DNA of 64,000 nt from Paludisphaera mucosa (lineage in GTDB: Bacteria > Planctomycetota > Planctomycetia > Isosphaerales > Isosphaeraceae), in the NCBI RefSeq assembly GCF_029589435.1, contig NZ_JARRAG010000002.1, positions 4,092,001 through 4,156,000 of the forward strand, written 5' to 3'. The notes beneath the pieces were generated by a model. That model was not told the DNA's origin, searched no databases, and saw nothing but the letters and a program-made list of their open reading frames with translations. Shown in pieces: positions 57,657 to 64,000 of this stretch. Both the position numbers and the translations under genes were made by a program. Within the stretch, counting starts at the first letter, position 1; the number at the start of each line of letters is the position of its first letter.

Positions 57657-58037
57657 TCAGCGGGGGGCCGCCTTGGCGGCTTCGGCGTGGGCCGGCTTCT
57701 TGGGGCCGAGCGTCCCCAGGCCCTGGCCGCACTTCTTGCAGTAGCGCTCCTTGCGGCCCTCGGCGGTGAACCGGGCGCCCTGGCGGACCCCCCGGTTGCA
57801 CTTCGGGCAGAAGAGCATGACGTTCGAGACGTCGACGGGCATTTCCTTGGAGAGCCGGCCGCCCTGCGGGTTCTTCTGGCTCGGCTTCATGTGCTTGTAG
57901 ACGCGGTTGACGCCCTGGACGACCACCTTGTTCTTCGAGGGGATCGCGCGCAGCACCTTGGCGATCCGTCGGCTCGAAGGGGTCCCCTTGTCGTCGCCGG
58001 CGATGACTTCCACCTGGTCGTCTTTGCGGATGTGCAT
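57657..58037 (-). CDS. rplX: 50S ribosomal protein L24 with zinc-ribbon tail
   Basis: 126 residues, longer than the usual 75-105. The KOW domain starts IRKDDQVEVIAGDDKG and continues KVLRAIPSKNKVVVQGVN, but about six or seven extra residues (TPSSRRIA) sit between the two halves of the KOW loop. PSQKNPQGGRLSKEMPVDV is typical. The tail has CPKCNRGVRQG and YCKKCGQGLG, a C4 zinc ribbon. It is an early assembly initiator of the 50S subunit. Confidence 0.95.
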   Translation of the reverse strand: MHIRKDDQVEVIAGDDKGTPSSRRIAKVLRAIPSKNKVVVQGVNRVYKHMKPSQKNPQGGRLSKEMPVDVSNVMLFCPKCNRGVRQGARFTAEGRKERYCKKCGQGLGTLGPKKPAHAEAAKAAPR

Positions 58038-58092
58038 GGTTCGCTCGCTCTGCGGGGCGGGGCGGGCCCGCCCGGCGTTCGGCCTCGGTCGC

Positions 58093-58473
58093 TCAGACGA
58101 CCTCGGCGGCCAGGCTGATGATCTTCATGAACTGGCGGTCGCGGAGCTCGCGGGCGATGGCCCCGAAGATCCGCGTGCCGCGGGGGTTCTTCTCGTTGTC
58201 GATCAGGACGACCGCGTTGCGGTCGAACTTGACGTAGCTGCCGTCGGGCCGGCGGGCCTGGTTGCGGGTCCGGACGATGACGCAGCGGACGACGTCGCCC
58301 GCCTTCACGTCGCCGCCCGAGGACGCCTTCTTGACGCTGGCGATGATGGTGTCGCCCAGGCCGGCGGCCCGCCGCTTGTAGCGGGAGGCGCTGCCGCCGA
58401 GCACCTTGATGCACATCACTTCCTTGGCGCCGGTGTTGTCGGCCACGTCGAGCCGGGTCTGCATCTGGATCAT
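58093..58473 (-). CDS. rplN: 50S ribosomal protein L14
   Basis: 126 residues. The start [19 protein letters not shown] is nearly invariant; [19 protein letters not shown] and the end [12 protein letters not shown] are typical. Contacts 16S rRNA in the subunit bridge. Between rpsQ and rplX. Confidence 0.98.
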   Translation of the reverse strand: MIQMQTRLDVADNTGAKEVMCIKVLGGSASRYKRRAAGLGDTIIASVKKASSGGDVKAGDVVRCVIVRTRNQARRPDGSYVKFDRNAVVLIDNEKNPRGTRIFGAIARELRDRQFMKIISLAAEVV

Positions 58474-58516
58474 GGGTCGGGAGCCTTTCGGTGGTCGGGG
58501 TCGGGGCGGGCGCCGG

Positions 58517-58867
58517 TCACTCGGCGGCCGCGGGCGGGGCGGCGGCCGCGGCCTCGCCCTCGCCGGCGAGCGCCTGCTGCGCGCCCTTGCGGATGATCCG
58601 CACCAGCCGCCACCGCTTGAGCTTCGACAGCGGCCGGGTCTCCATGATCTCGACCAGGTCGCCGACGTGGGACTCGTTGGCCTCGTCGTGGGTGTGGCAG
58701 ACGGTCCGCCGCTTCATCAGCTTGCCGTACTTGTCGTGGGGCACGAGCCGCTCGACCACGACCCGGCGGGTCTTGTTCATCTTGTCGGACGCGACCACCC
58801 CGACCTCCGTCTTGCGGGGGCTGCGGGCGGGCGTCGGCTGGGCTTTCGCGGGGCTGGGCTGGCTCAT
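58517..58867 (-). CDS. rpsQ: 30S ribosomal protein S17, extended
   Basis: 116 residues against about 85 normally. The core ([57 protein letters not shown]) is intact. The N-terminal 20 residues (Pro/Ala/Lys-rich) and a C-terminal Ala/Glu/Pro tail are extra. Primary 16S rRNA binder. Confidence 0.96.
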   Translation of the reverse strand: MSQPSPAKAQPTPARSPRKTEVGVVASDKMNKTRRVVVERLVPHDKYGKLMKRRTVCHTHDEANESHVGDLVEIMETRPLSKLKRWRLVRIIRKGAQQALAGEGEAAAAAPPAAAE

Positions 58868-58943
58868 CGTGCGTGCTTCGATCCTGGGGTTGAGGCCGGG
58901 GGGGCGGCCGCGAAGGCGGCCCGGGGCCCCCCGCGCGGGGGGT

Positions 58944-59165
58944 TCAGGAGGCGGCCCCGGCGGCCTTCTCGCGCTCGATCTCGCGGCCCCGGAGGATCGT
59001 CTTGATGCGGGCGATCTCGCGCCGGGCCTTGATGATCTCGCTGGGGGCCTCGAGCCGCTCGGTCTCGCTCTGGAGCCGGAGGCGGAACAGGTTCTTCTGG
59101 ACGTCCTTCAGCTGCAGCTCGAGCTGCTCGTCGGAATGGTCGCGGAGTTCGGAGGCCTTGCTCAT
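58944..59165 (-). CDS. rpmC: 50S ribosomal protein L29
   Basis: 73 residues, two helices. ELRDHSDEQLELQLKDVQK and LFRLRLQSETERLEAPSEI then REIARIKTILRGREIE are family features. It lies near the peptide exit tunnel. Confidence 0.95.
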   Translation of the reverse strand: MSKASELRDHSDEQLELQLKDVQKNLFRLRLQSETERLEAPSEIIKARREIARIKTILRGREIEREKAAGAAS

Positions 59166-59272
59166 GGGTCCTTTTCGTCCTTCCGGTCGTCTCGGCCCGC
59201 GGCGGGCCCCCGGTCTCGTCGGTCTTCGGTCGTCTGGTCGCCCCCCGTCGGTCCCCGCGGCCGTCCGGTCGG

Positions 59273-59692
59273 TCAGACCGTCGGCCGGCGGGTCACGAAG
59301 CGGCAGGTGACGGGCATCTTGTGGGCCACCCGGTTGAACGCGGCGCGGGCGGCGTCCTCGCTGAGGCCCGAGATCTCGTAGAGGATCGTCCCCGGCTTGA
59401 CCACGGCGGCCCAGAACTCGACCTCGCCCTTGCCCTTGCCCATTCGGGTCTCGGCCGGGATCGCGGTCACGCTCTTGTGGGGGAAGATCCGGATGTAGAG
59501 CTTGCCGCCCCCCTTGACCGCCTGGCTGGCGACCACGCGGCCGGCCTCGATCGTCTGGGCGCTGATGCGGCCGGGATCGAGGGTCTGCAGGCCGTACTCG
59601 CCGAAGGCGACGTAGTTGCCGCGGGTGGCGTTACCTTTTACGCGGCCTTTTTGGCTTTTTCGATACTTGACCCGCTTGGGCATCAGCGCCAT
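59273..59692 (-). CDS. rplP: 50S ribosomal protein L16
   Basis: 139 residues. [19 protein letters not shown], the signature [22 protein letters not shown] (in two parts) and the C-terminal [10 protein letters not shown] identify it. The ATG at 59692 has GGAGG six bases upstream, so it truly starts inside rpsC and overlaps it by 62 bases in a different frame. L16 helps shape the A-site of the peptidyl transferase centre. Confidence 0.96.
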   Translation of the reverse strand: MALMPKRVKYRKSQKGRVKGNATRGNYVAFGEYGLQTLDPGRISAQTIEAGRVVASQAVKGGGKLYIRIFPHKSVTAIPAETRMGKGKGEVEFWAAVVKPGTILYEISGLSEDAARAAFNRVAHKMPVTCRFVTRRPTV

Positions 59693-60332
59693 CGGTCGCC
59701 TCCATCTTCAAATAGTCGCCCTGGTTGACCCATACCTTGACGCCGATGTGGCCCTGGGCCGTCTTGGCCTCGGCGAAGCCGTAGTCGATGCGGGCCCGCA
59801 GCGTGCTCAGGGGCACCGACCCCTTCGCCGCCGCCTCGGTCCGCGACATCTCGGCGCCGCCGAGCCGGCCCGAGAGCTGGACCTTGACCCCCTTGGCCCC
59901 GCCGTCCATCGTCTGCTCGAGCGACCGCTTGATCGTCCGCCGGAAGCTCGACCGCTTCTGGAGCTGCTCGGCGATGTCCTCGCTGATCAGCTGGGCGTCG
60001 ATCTCGGGGCGGCCCACCTCGACGATCTTGATCTCGATCCGCCGGCCGGTGAGGTTCTGCAGCTCCTCCTGGAGCTTCTCGACCTCGGCCCCCTTGCGGC
60101 CGATCACCACGCCCGGGCGGGCCGTCGACAGCAGGACCGTCACGGCGTCGCGGGTGCGCTCGATCTCGATCTTGGGGATGCCGGCGAAGCCGTACTTGTT
60201 CTTGATGAACTTGCGGATCTTGAAATCTTCGACCAGGAGGTCGGCGAACTCGTGCTTGGAGGCGTACCAGCGGCTGCGCCAGTCCTCCATGATGCCCACG
60301 CGGAACCCGGTCGGTCGAACCTTCTGGCCCAT
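59631..60332 (-). CDS. rpsC: 30S ribosomal protein S3
   Basis: 233 residues. GQKVRPTGFRVGIMEDWRS, the KH motif PGVVIGRKGAEVEKLQEEL, and the C-terminal DYGFAEAKTAQGHIGVKVW are signatures. Its last 20 codons, a basic tail ending [11 protein letters not shown], are translated from DNA that also encodes the start of L16 in another frame. Part of the mRNA entry helicase. Confidence 0.96.
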   Translation of the reverse strand: MGQKVRPTGFRVGIMEDWRSRWYASKHEFADLLVEDFKIRKFIKNKYGFAGIPKIEIERTRDAVTVLLSTARPGVVIGRKGAEVEKLQEELQNLTGRRIEIKIVEVGRPEIDAQLISEDIAEQLQKRSSFRRTIKRSLEQTMDGGAKGVKVQLSGRLGGAEMSRTEAAAKGSVPLSTLRARIDYGFAEAKTAQGHIGVKVWVNQGDYLKMEATDGADAQAGQVSKKPKRPRKR

Positions 60333-60445
60333 CGCTCAGAGTCCCCCGGCTTGTTGGATACGCATCTCTCGTCCTCTTCGTTCGCAGGATCCTCGGCGGT
60401 CGTCGGCCGCGGCGGCCGACCGGCCGGGGGGTGGTCCGTCCCGGG

Positions 60446-60811
60446 TCAGGCCTCGTCGGCCTTGGTGAAGTCCTCGAGCCCGATCGCGATGTGGCTGCTG
60501 CGGCGGCGGATCAGGTAGGCCATGCCCCGGGCCCGCGGCATCAGCCGCTTGAACATCGGCCCGCCGTCGCCCCGCGCGTCCACGATCACCAGGTCGCCGG
60601 CGTGGCGGACGCCGCGGTCTTCGGCGTTGGCCATGGCGCTCTTGAGCACCGCCTCGACCATCCGGGCCCCGCGGTGGGGCATGTACTTCAAAATGTCCAG
60701 GGCGTCGTCGGCGTACTTGCCGCGGACGAGGTCCAGGAGGGGCCGCACCTTCCGCACCGAGATGCGGGCGAAGCGGTGGCTGGCCGTGTATTCGGCGATG
60801 GTGGTGCTCAT
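60446..60811 (-). CDS. rplV: 50S ribosomal protein L22
   Basis: 121 residues. The start ASHRFARISVRKVRPLLDL with VRGKYADDALDILKYMPHR, and the long loop region ending RARGMAYLIRRRSSHIAI, match L22, whose loop lines the exit tunnel. Between rpsS and rpsC. Confidence 0.97.
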   Translation of the reverse strand: MSTTIAEYTASHRFARISVRKVRPLLDLVRGKYADDALDILKYMPHRGARMVEAVLKSAMANAEDRGVRHAGDLVIVDARGDGGPMFKRLMPRARGMAYLIRRRSSHIAIGLEDFTKADEA

Positions 60812-60914
60812 GACCGGGGTCTCGTGTTAGGTCCGCTGGGGGCCGGGCCGGGGTCGGGCCCCGTCCGTCTCGTCTCTCTGGATCGGGCGGCGGCCGGGGC
60901 CCGCCGCCGGGGGG

Positions 60915-61196
60915 TCACTTCCGGGCGCCCTTCGCGGACTTGCCGCCATGGCTCCGGAAGGTCCGCGTCGGCGCGAACTCGCCGAGCTTGTGGCCCACCA
61001 TGTCCTCGGTGACGTACAGCTTGATGAAGTTCTTGCCGTTGTGGATCGCGAAGTTCTTGCCGATGAACTCGGGCACGATGGTGCAGGACCGGGCCCAGGT
61101 CTTGATCGGCTCGCGGCTGCCGGTGACGTCGACCTTGACGGCCTTCTCCAGCAGCCGTTCGACGACGTACGGGCCTTTCTTGAGCGAACGTCCCAT
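60915..61196 (-). CDS. rpsS: 30S ribosomal protein S19
   Basis: 93 residues. [19 protein letters not shown] at the start and the signature [19 protein letters not shown] then [15 protein letters not shown]. Forms a complex with S13 in the 30S head. Confidence 0.98.
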   Translation of the reverse strand: MGRSLKKGPYVVERLLEKAVKVDVTGSREPIKTWARSCTIVPEFIGKNFAIHNGKNFIKLYVTEDMVGHKLGEFAPTRTFRSHGGKSAKGARK

Positions 61197-61272
61197 GAAT
61201 GCGGCTTCCCTTGAATGACGATGGACGAGGACCGATGGGGCGGCGGCTCGCCGCCCCGGCGAGGGCTCGGGA

Positions 61273-62130
61273 CTAGACCTTGAGCTGGCCGTAGCGGACG
61301 CTCACGCGGCGGCGGATGATCGCCTTGTTCGACGGCTTGCGGCGGCGGCGGGTCTTGCCGCCCTTCGCCAGCACGCCCGTGGGCGACTGCGGCGTGTGGC
61401 CCTTGGACCGGCCCTCGCCGCCGCCCATCGGGTGGTCGACCGGGTTCATGGCCATGCCCCGGACGTGGGGCCGGCGGCCCAGCCACCGCGACCGCCCGGC
61501 CTTGCCGAGGCGGATGTTCATGTGATCGGAATTGCCCACCACGCCGATCGTCGCCCGGCAGGTCGACGGGATGCGGCGGACCTCGCCCGAGGGCAGGGTG
61601 ATCTGGGCCCAGTCGCCCTCGCGGGCGGTCAGGGTGGCCGAGACGCCGGCCGACCGGCAGAGCTTGGCCCCGCCGCCGGGCTGCATCTCGATGTTGTGGA
61701 TCGACTGCCCGGTCGGGATCCGGCTCAGGGGGATGCAGTTGCCGACCTTGGGCTCGGCGTCGGGGCCCGAGTTGACGGTCATCCCGGCCTTGAGGCCCTC
61801 GGGGGCGACGATGTATCGCTTCTTGCCGTCGGGGTAGACGATCAGGGCGATCCGGGCCGACCGGTTGGGGTCGTACTCGATGTGCGTGACCTGGGCCGGC
61901 TGGCCGTCGCGGTCGTTGCGCCGGAAGTCGATGATCCGGTACATCCGCTTGTGGCCGCCGCCGCGGTGCCGGGCGGTGATGAAGCCCTGGTTGTTGCGCC
62001 CGCCGGTCTTCTTGAGCGGCTCGGTGAGCGACTTCTCAGGCTTCTTGTTCTTGTCGGTCAGCTCCGAGAAGTCGCTGACCGACGCGTTGCGGCGGCCCGG
62101 ACTGGTCGGCTTGTAGTAGCGGATGCCCAT
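61273..62130 (-). CDS. rplB: 50S ribosomal protein L2
   Basis: 285 residues. [38 protein letters not shown], and the C-terminal block [19 protein letters not shown] containing the conserved His needed for peptidyl transferase activity. Needed for subunit association. Full length, between rplW and rpsS. Confidence 0.98.
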   Translation of the reverse strand: MGIRYYKPTSPGRRNASVSDFSELTDKNKKPEKSLTEPLKKTGGRNNQGFITARHRGGGHKRMYRIIDFRRNDRDGQPAQVTHIEYDPNRSARIALIVYPDGKKRYIVAPEGLKAGMTVNSGPDAEPKVGNCIPLSRIPTGQSIHNIEMQPGGGAKLCRSAGVSATLTAREGDWAQITLPSGEVRRIPSTCRATIGVVGNSDHMNIRLGKAGRSRWLGRRPHVRGMAMNPVDHPMGGGEGRSKGHTPQSPTGVLAKGGKTRRRRKPSNKAIIRRRVSVRYGQLKV

Positions 62131-62249
62131 CGCTGGATCCCTCTGCGGGCGGCCGGCTGGCGGCCGCGCCCCTTCGCGTCTCGGTGTTCGGTCCCGGGGG
62201 GCGGGCCCGGGGCCCGCCGCGTCCCTGATTTCGGTCGGCTCAGGTCAGG

Positions 62250-62576
62250 TCAATAGAAGTCGATCCGGTAGTCGTCGTGGAGGGCGACGATCGCCTTCTT
62301 CCAGCCCCGGGTGCGGCCCTGCTGGAGGCGGACCCGCCGCAGCTTCCCCTTGCGGTTCTGGGTGCGGACGTCGCGGACCTTGACGTTGAACAGGGTCTCG
62401 ACGGCCGCCTTGATCTCGGTCTTGCCCGCCAGCGGGTTGACCTCGAAGGTGTAGGCGTTGTGCCGCTCCGAGAGGTGGGTCGCCTTCTCGGTGATCAGCG
62501 GCCGGACGACCACCTGGTGGGGGTCGAGCGGCGGGCCCTTGCGGGTGTAGGCCGGGGCTCGGCGGAGCGTTACCAT
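62250..62576 (-). CDS. rplW: 50S ribosomal protein L23
   Basis: 108 residues. HQVVVRPLITEKATHLSER, YTFEVNPLAGKTEIKAAVE and LFNVKVRDVRTQNRKGKLR are family features. Docking site for trigger factor and SRP at the exit tunnel. Starts four bases after the rplD stop. Confidence 0.97.
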   Translation of the reverse strand: MVTLRRAPAYTRKGPPLDPHQVVVRPLITEKATHLSERHNAYTFEVNPLAGKTEIKAAVETLFNVKVRDVRTQNRKGKLRRVRLQQGRTRGWKKAIVALHDDYRIDFY

Positions 62577-62580
62577 GGTC

Positions 62581-63309
62581 TCAGGCCTCCACGGCGCGGC
62601 GCGCCGACTGGGTCTTCACGCGCTCGATCAGGGCCGCCAGCGCCTCGCGGGTGAGGACCAGGTAGCGCTGCTTGAGCACGTCGTAGGTGTTGAACTCGGA
62701 GACCGGGGCCACCTGCACGCCGTCGATGTTGCGGGCGCTGCGGTAGAGGACCGGGTCGGCGGCGGCGATCCCCAGCAGGATCGTGCGGCCGTCGAGGGTG
62801 CGGCGGGCGGCCTGCGCCTTGGTCTCGCCGACGGCCTCGACGGACTCGGCCTCGGTGAGGTCGGGCCGGGCGATGGCCTTCAGGGCCTTGGCGACGACCC
62901 GGGTCTTGGGCTGGTCGAGCTTCAGGCCCTCGAGCACCAGCACCTGGTTGTCCTGGAACTTGGACAGCAGGGCCATCCGCACGGCGGCCCGCACGGCCCG
63001 CCGGGGGAGGCTGTAGCGGTAGTCGCGGTTGCGGCGGGCGAAGGCGACGCCGCCGCCCTTCCGCTTGTTGGTGCGCTTCGAGCCGGCGCGGGCGTTGCCG
63101 GTCCCCTTCTGGCGGAACAGCTTCTTGCCCGAGCCGGCGACGTCGGCGCGGCCGCGGGTGTTGACGGTCCCGACCCGGCGGGCCGCCAGGTGCATCAGGA
63201 CGACGTCGTGCAGGAGCTGCTTGTTGACCTCGCCGCCGAACGCGGCCGGGTCGACCTGCTCCTCGCCCACCTTGGCGCCGTCGGCGTTGTATACAGGAAT
63301 CGTCAGCAT
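62581..63309 (-). CDS. rplD: 50S ribosomal protein L4
   Basis: 242 residues from ATG 63309 (MLTIPVYNADGAKV); ATG 63324 would add five residues. RRVGTVNTRGRADVAGSGK, LFRQKGTGNARAGSKRTNK, then GGGVAFARRNRDYRYSLPR are L4 signatures in the tunnel loop. In other bacteria L4 also represses the S10 operon. Between rplC and rplW. Confidence 0.96.
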   Translation of the reverse strand: MLTIPVYNADGAKVGEEQVDPAAFGGEVNKQLLHDVVLMHLAARRVGTVNTRGRADVAGSGKKLFRQKGTGNARAGSKRTNKRKGGGVAFARRNRDYRYSLPRRAVRAAVRMALLSKFQDNQVLVLEGLKLDQPKTRVVAKALKAIARPDLTEAESVEAVGETKAQAARRTLDGRTILLGIAAADPVLYRSARNIDGVQVAPVSEFNTYDVLKQRYLVLTREALAALIERVKTQSARRAVEA

Positions 63310-63347
63310 GGTGATCGCATCCATCTCCGAGGGTCCGCGAACCCGAC

Positions 63348-63983
63348 TCAGCCCTTGTTGGTCTGACGGACGGTCAGGTAGCCGCCGTTGGGGCCGGGCA
63401 CGGCGCCGCGGAGCAGCAAGAGGTTGTTGGTCGGGTCGATCCGGACGACTTCCAGGTTCCGCACGGTCACCTGCGTGTTGCCGAACTGGCCCGGCTTGCG
63501 GATGCCCTTGCGGGTCCGCGACGGGTCGGCGCTGGGGCCGGAGGAGCCGGGATGGCGGTGCATCCGCTTGACGCCGTGGGTCGCCCGCAGGCCGCGGAAC
63601 CCGTGACGCTTGATGACGCCCGAGAAGCCCCGGCCCTTGCTGACGCCGGTGACGTCCACGTTCTTGATCTCGCTGAAGACCTCGACGGTCAGCTTGGCCC
63701 CGGCCTGGACGTCGACCACGGGGCCCGCCTGGCGGATCTCGCGGACGTATCGCTTGGGCTCGGCGTCGACCTTCTTGGCGTGGCCCCGCTCGGCCTGGGT
63801 CGCGTTCTTCCGCTTCTTGTCGTCGAAGCCGAGCTGGACCGCGTGGTAGCCGTCGACGTCGTCGGTGCGGACCTGCAGCACGGTGCAGGGGCCGCACTCC
63901 AGAACCGTGATCGGGACGGCGGTGCCGTCCTCTTGGAAGATCTGGGTCATTCCGACCTTCCGTCCCAGCAGTCCCACTCGCAT
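63348..63983 (-). CDS. rplC: 50S ribosomal protein L3
   Basis: 211 residues, complete within the window. GLLGRKVGMTQIFQEDGTA at the start, the signature GVSKGRGFSGVIKRHGFRG and GATHG-like RATHGVKRMHRHPGSSG mark L3, an early 50S assembly protein near the peptidyl transferase centre. rpsJ is expected just beyond the window end. Confidence 0.97.
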   Translation of the reverse strand: MRVGLLGRKVGMTQIFQEDGTAVPITVLECGPCTVLQVRTDDVDGYHAVQLGFDDKKRKNATQAERGHAKKVDAEPKRYVREIRQAGPVVDVQAGAKLTVEVFSEIKNVDVTGVSKGRGFSGVIKRHGFRGLRATHGVKRMHRHPGSSGPSADPSRTRKGIRKPGQFGNTQVTVRNLEVVRIDPTNNLLLLRGAVPGPNGGYLTVRQTNKG

Positions 63984-64000
63984 CGTCGAACTCCGTGTAC

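Overview
The window is GC-rich (roughly 70%) bacterial chromosomal DNA, most likely from a planctomycete of the Isosphaeraceae type (Singulisphaera/Paludisphaera/Isosphaera relatives). Evidence: two DUF1559 proteins with a pseudopilin-type [15 protein letters not shown]-terminus, one followed by a small transthyretin-like lipoprotein gene (a planctomycete hallmark); a ribosomal protein cluster without rpmD, adk or infA; an L24 with a C-terminal zinc ribbon; and generally short operons with GTG/TTG starts. No prophage, insertion sequence, CRISPR array or rRNA operon was seen.

Layout. 1-7.4 kb: a chemosensory operon (receiver-protein end, cheA, one MCP, cheW, cheR, cheB). 7.4-12.4 kb: DUF1559 protein, pyrD, a methyltransferase, a thioesterase, and a minus-strand row of two TatA/E genes plus a third TatA-like membrane protein. 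12.4-16.2 kb: a large PAS/GAF hybrid histidine kinase. 16.2-21.1 kb: a minus-strand RNA-repair operon hen1 - HEAT-repeat gene - pnkp. 21.3-26.6 kb: DUF1559 protein plus lipoprotein, beta-propeller phytase, a Ca2+/H+ exchanger, trxA-trpF and tRNA-Leu(CAG). 26.7-35.7 kb: topoisomerase III, an Asp-box propeller gene coupled to a MoaD/ThiS-like gene, a rearranged ferritin-like gene, an amidohydrolase coupled to an unknown gene, a methyltransferase and an ExoX-like exonuclease. 35.7-41 kb: two SDR genes divergent from an AraC regulator, a TetR regulator and three small zinc-ribbon or unknown genes. 41-47.5 kb: the dnaG-rpoD operon with a strong promoter and terminator, a secreted GH5 glycosidase and a HIT protein. 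47.5-64 kb: 26 minus-strand genes that merge the S10, spc and alpha ribosomal operons, from rplC to rplQ, including secY, map and rpoA.

How the genes work together. The che genes form a full methylation-adaptation module, and the MCP ends in a candidate CheR-tethering pentapeptide. Hen1 and Pnkp are the two halves of the known bacterial system that repairs ribotoxin-cut RNA; here a HEAT-repeat gene sits between them in overlapping reading frames. dnaG-rpoD couples replication priming with the housekeeping sigma factor. The ribosomal block is compact, with an unusual 62-bp overlap of rpsC and rplP.

The best candidates for something undescribed are the HEAT protein in the RNA-repair operon, the ferritin-like gene whose helix order looks circularly permuted, the third TatA-like protein, and the coupled amidohydrolase/unknown pair. 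Start codons were chosen from Shine-Dalgarno spacing and family N-termini; 3' ends are firmer than 5' ends.
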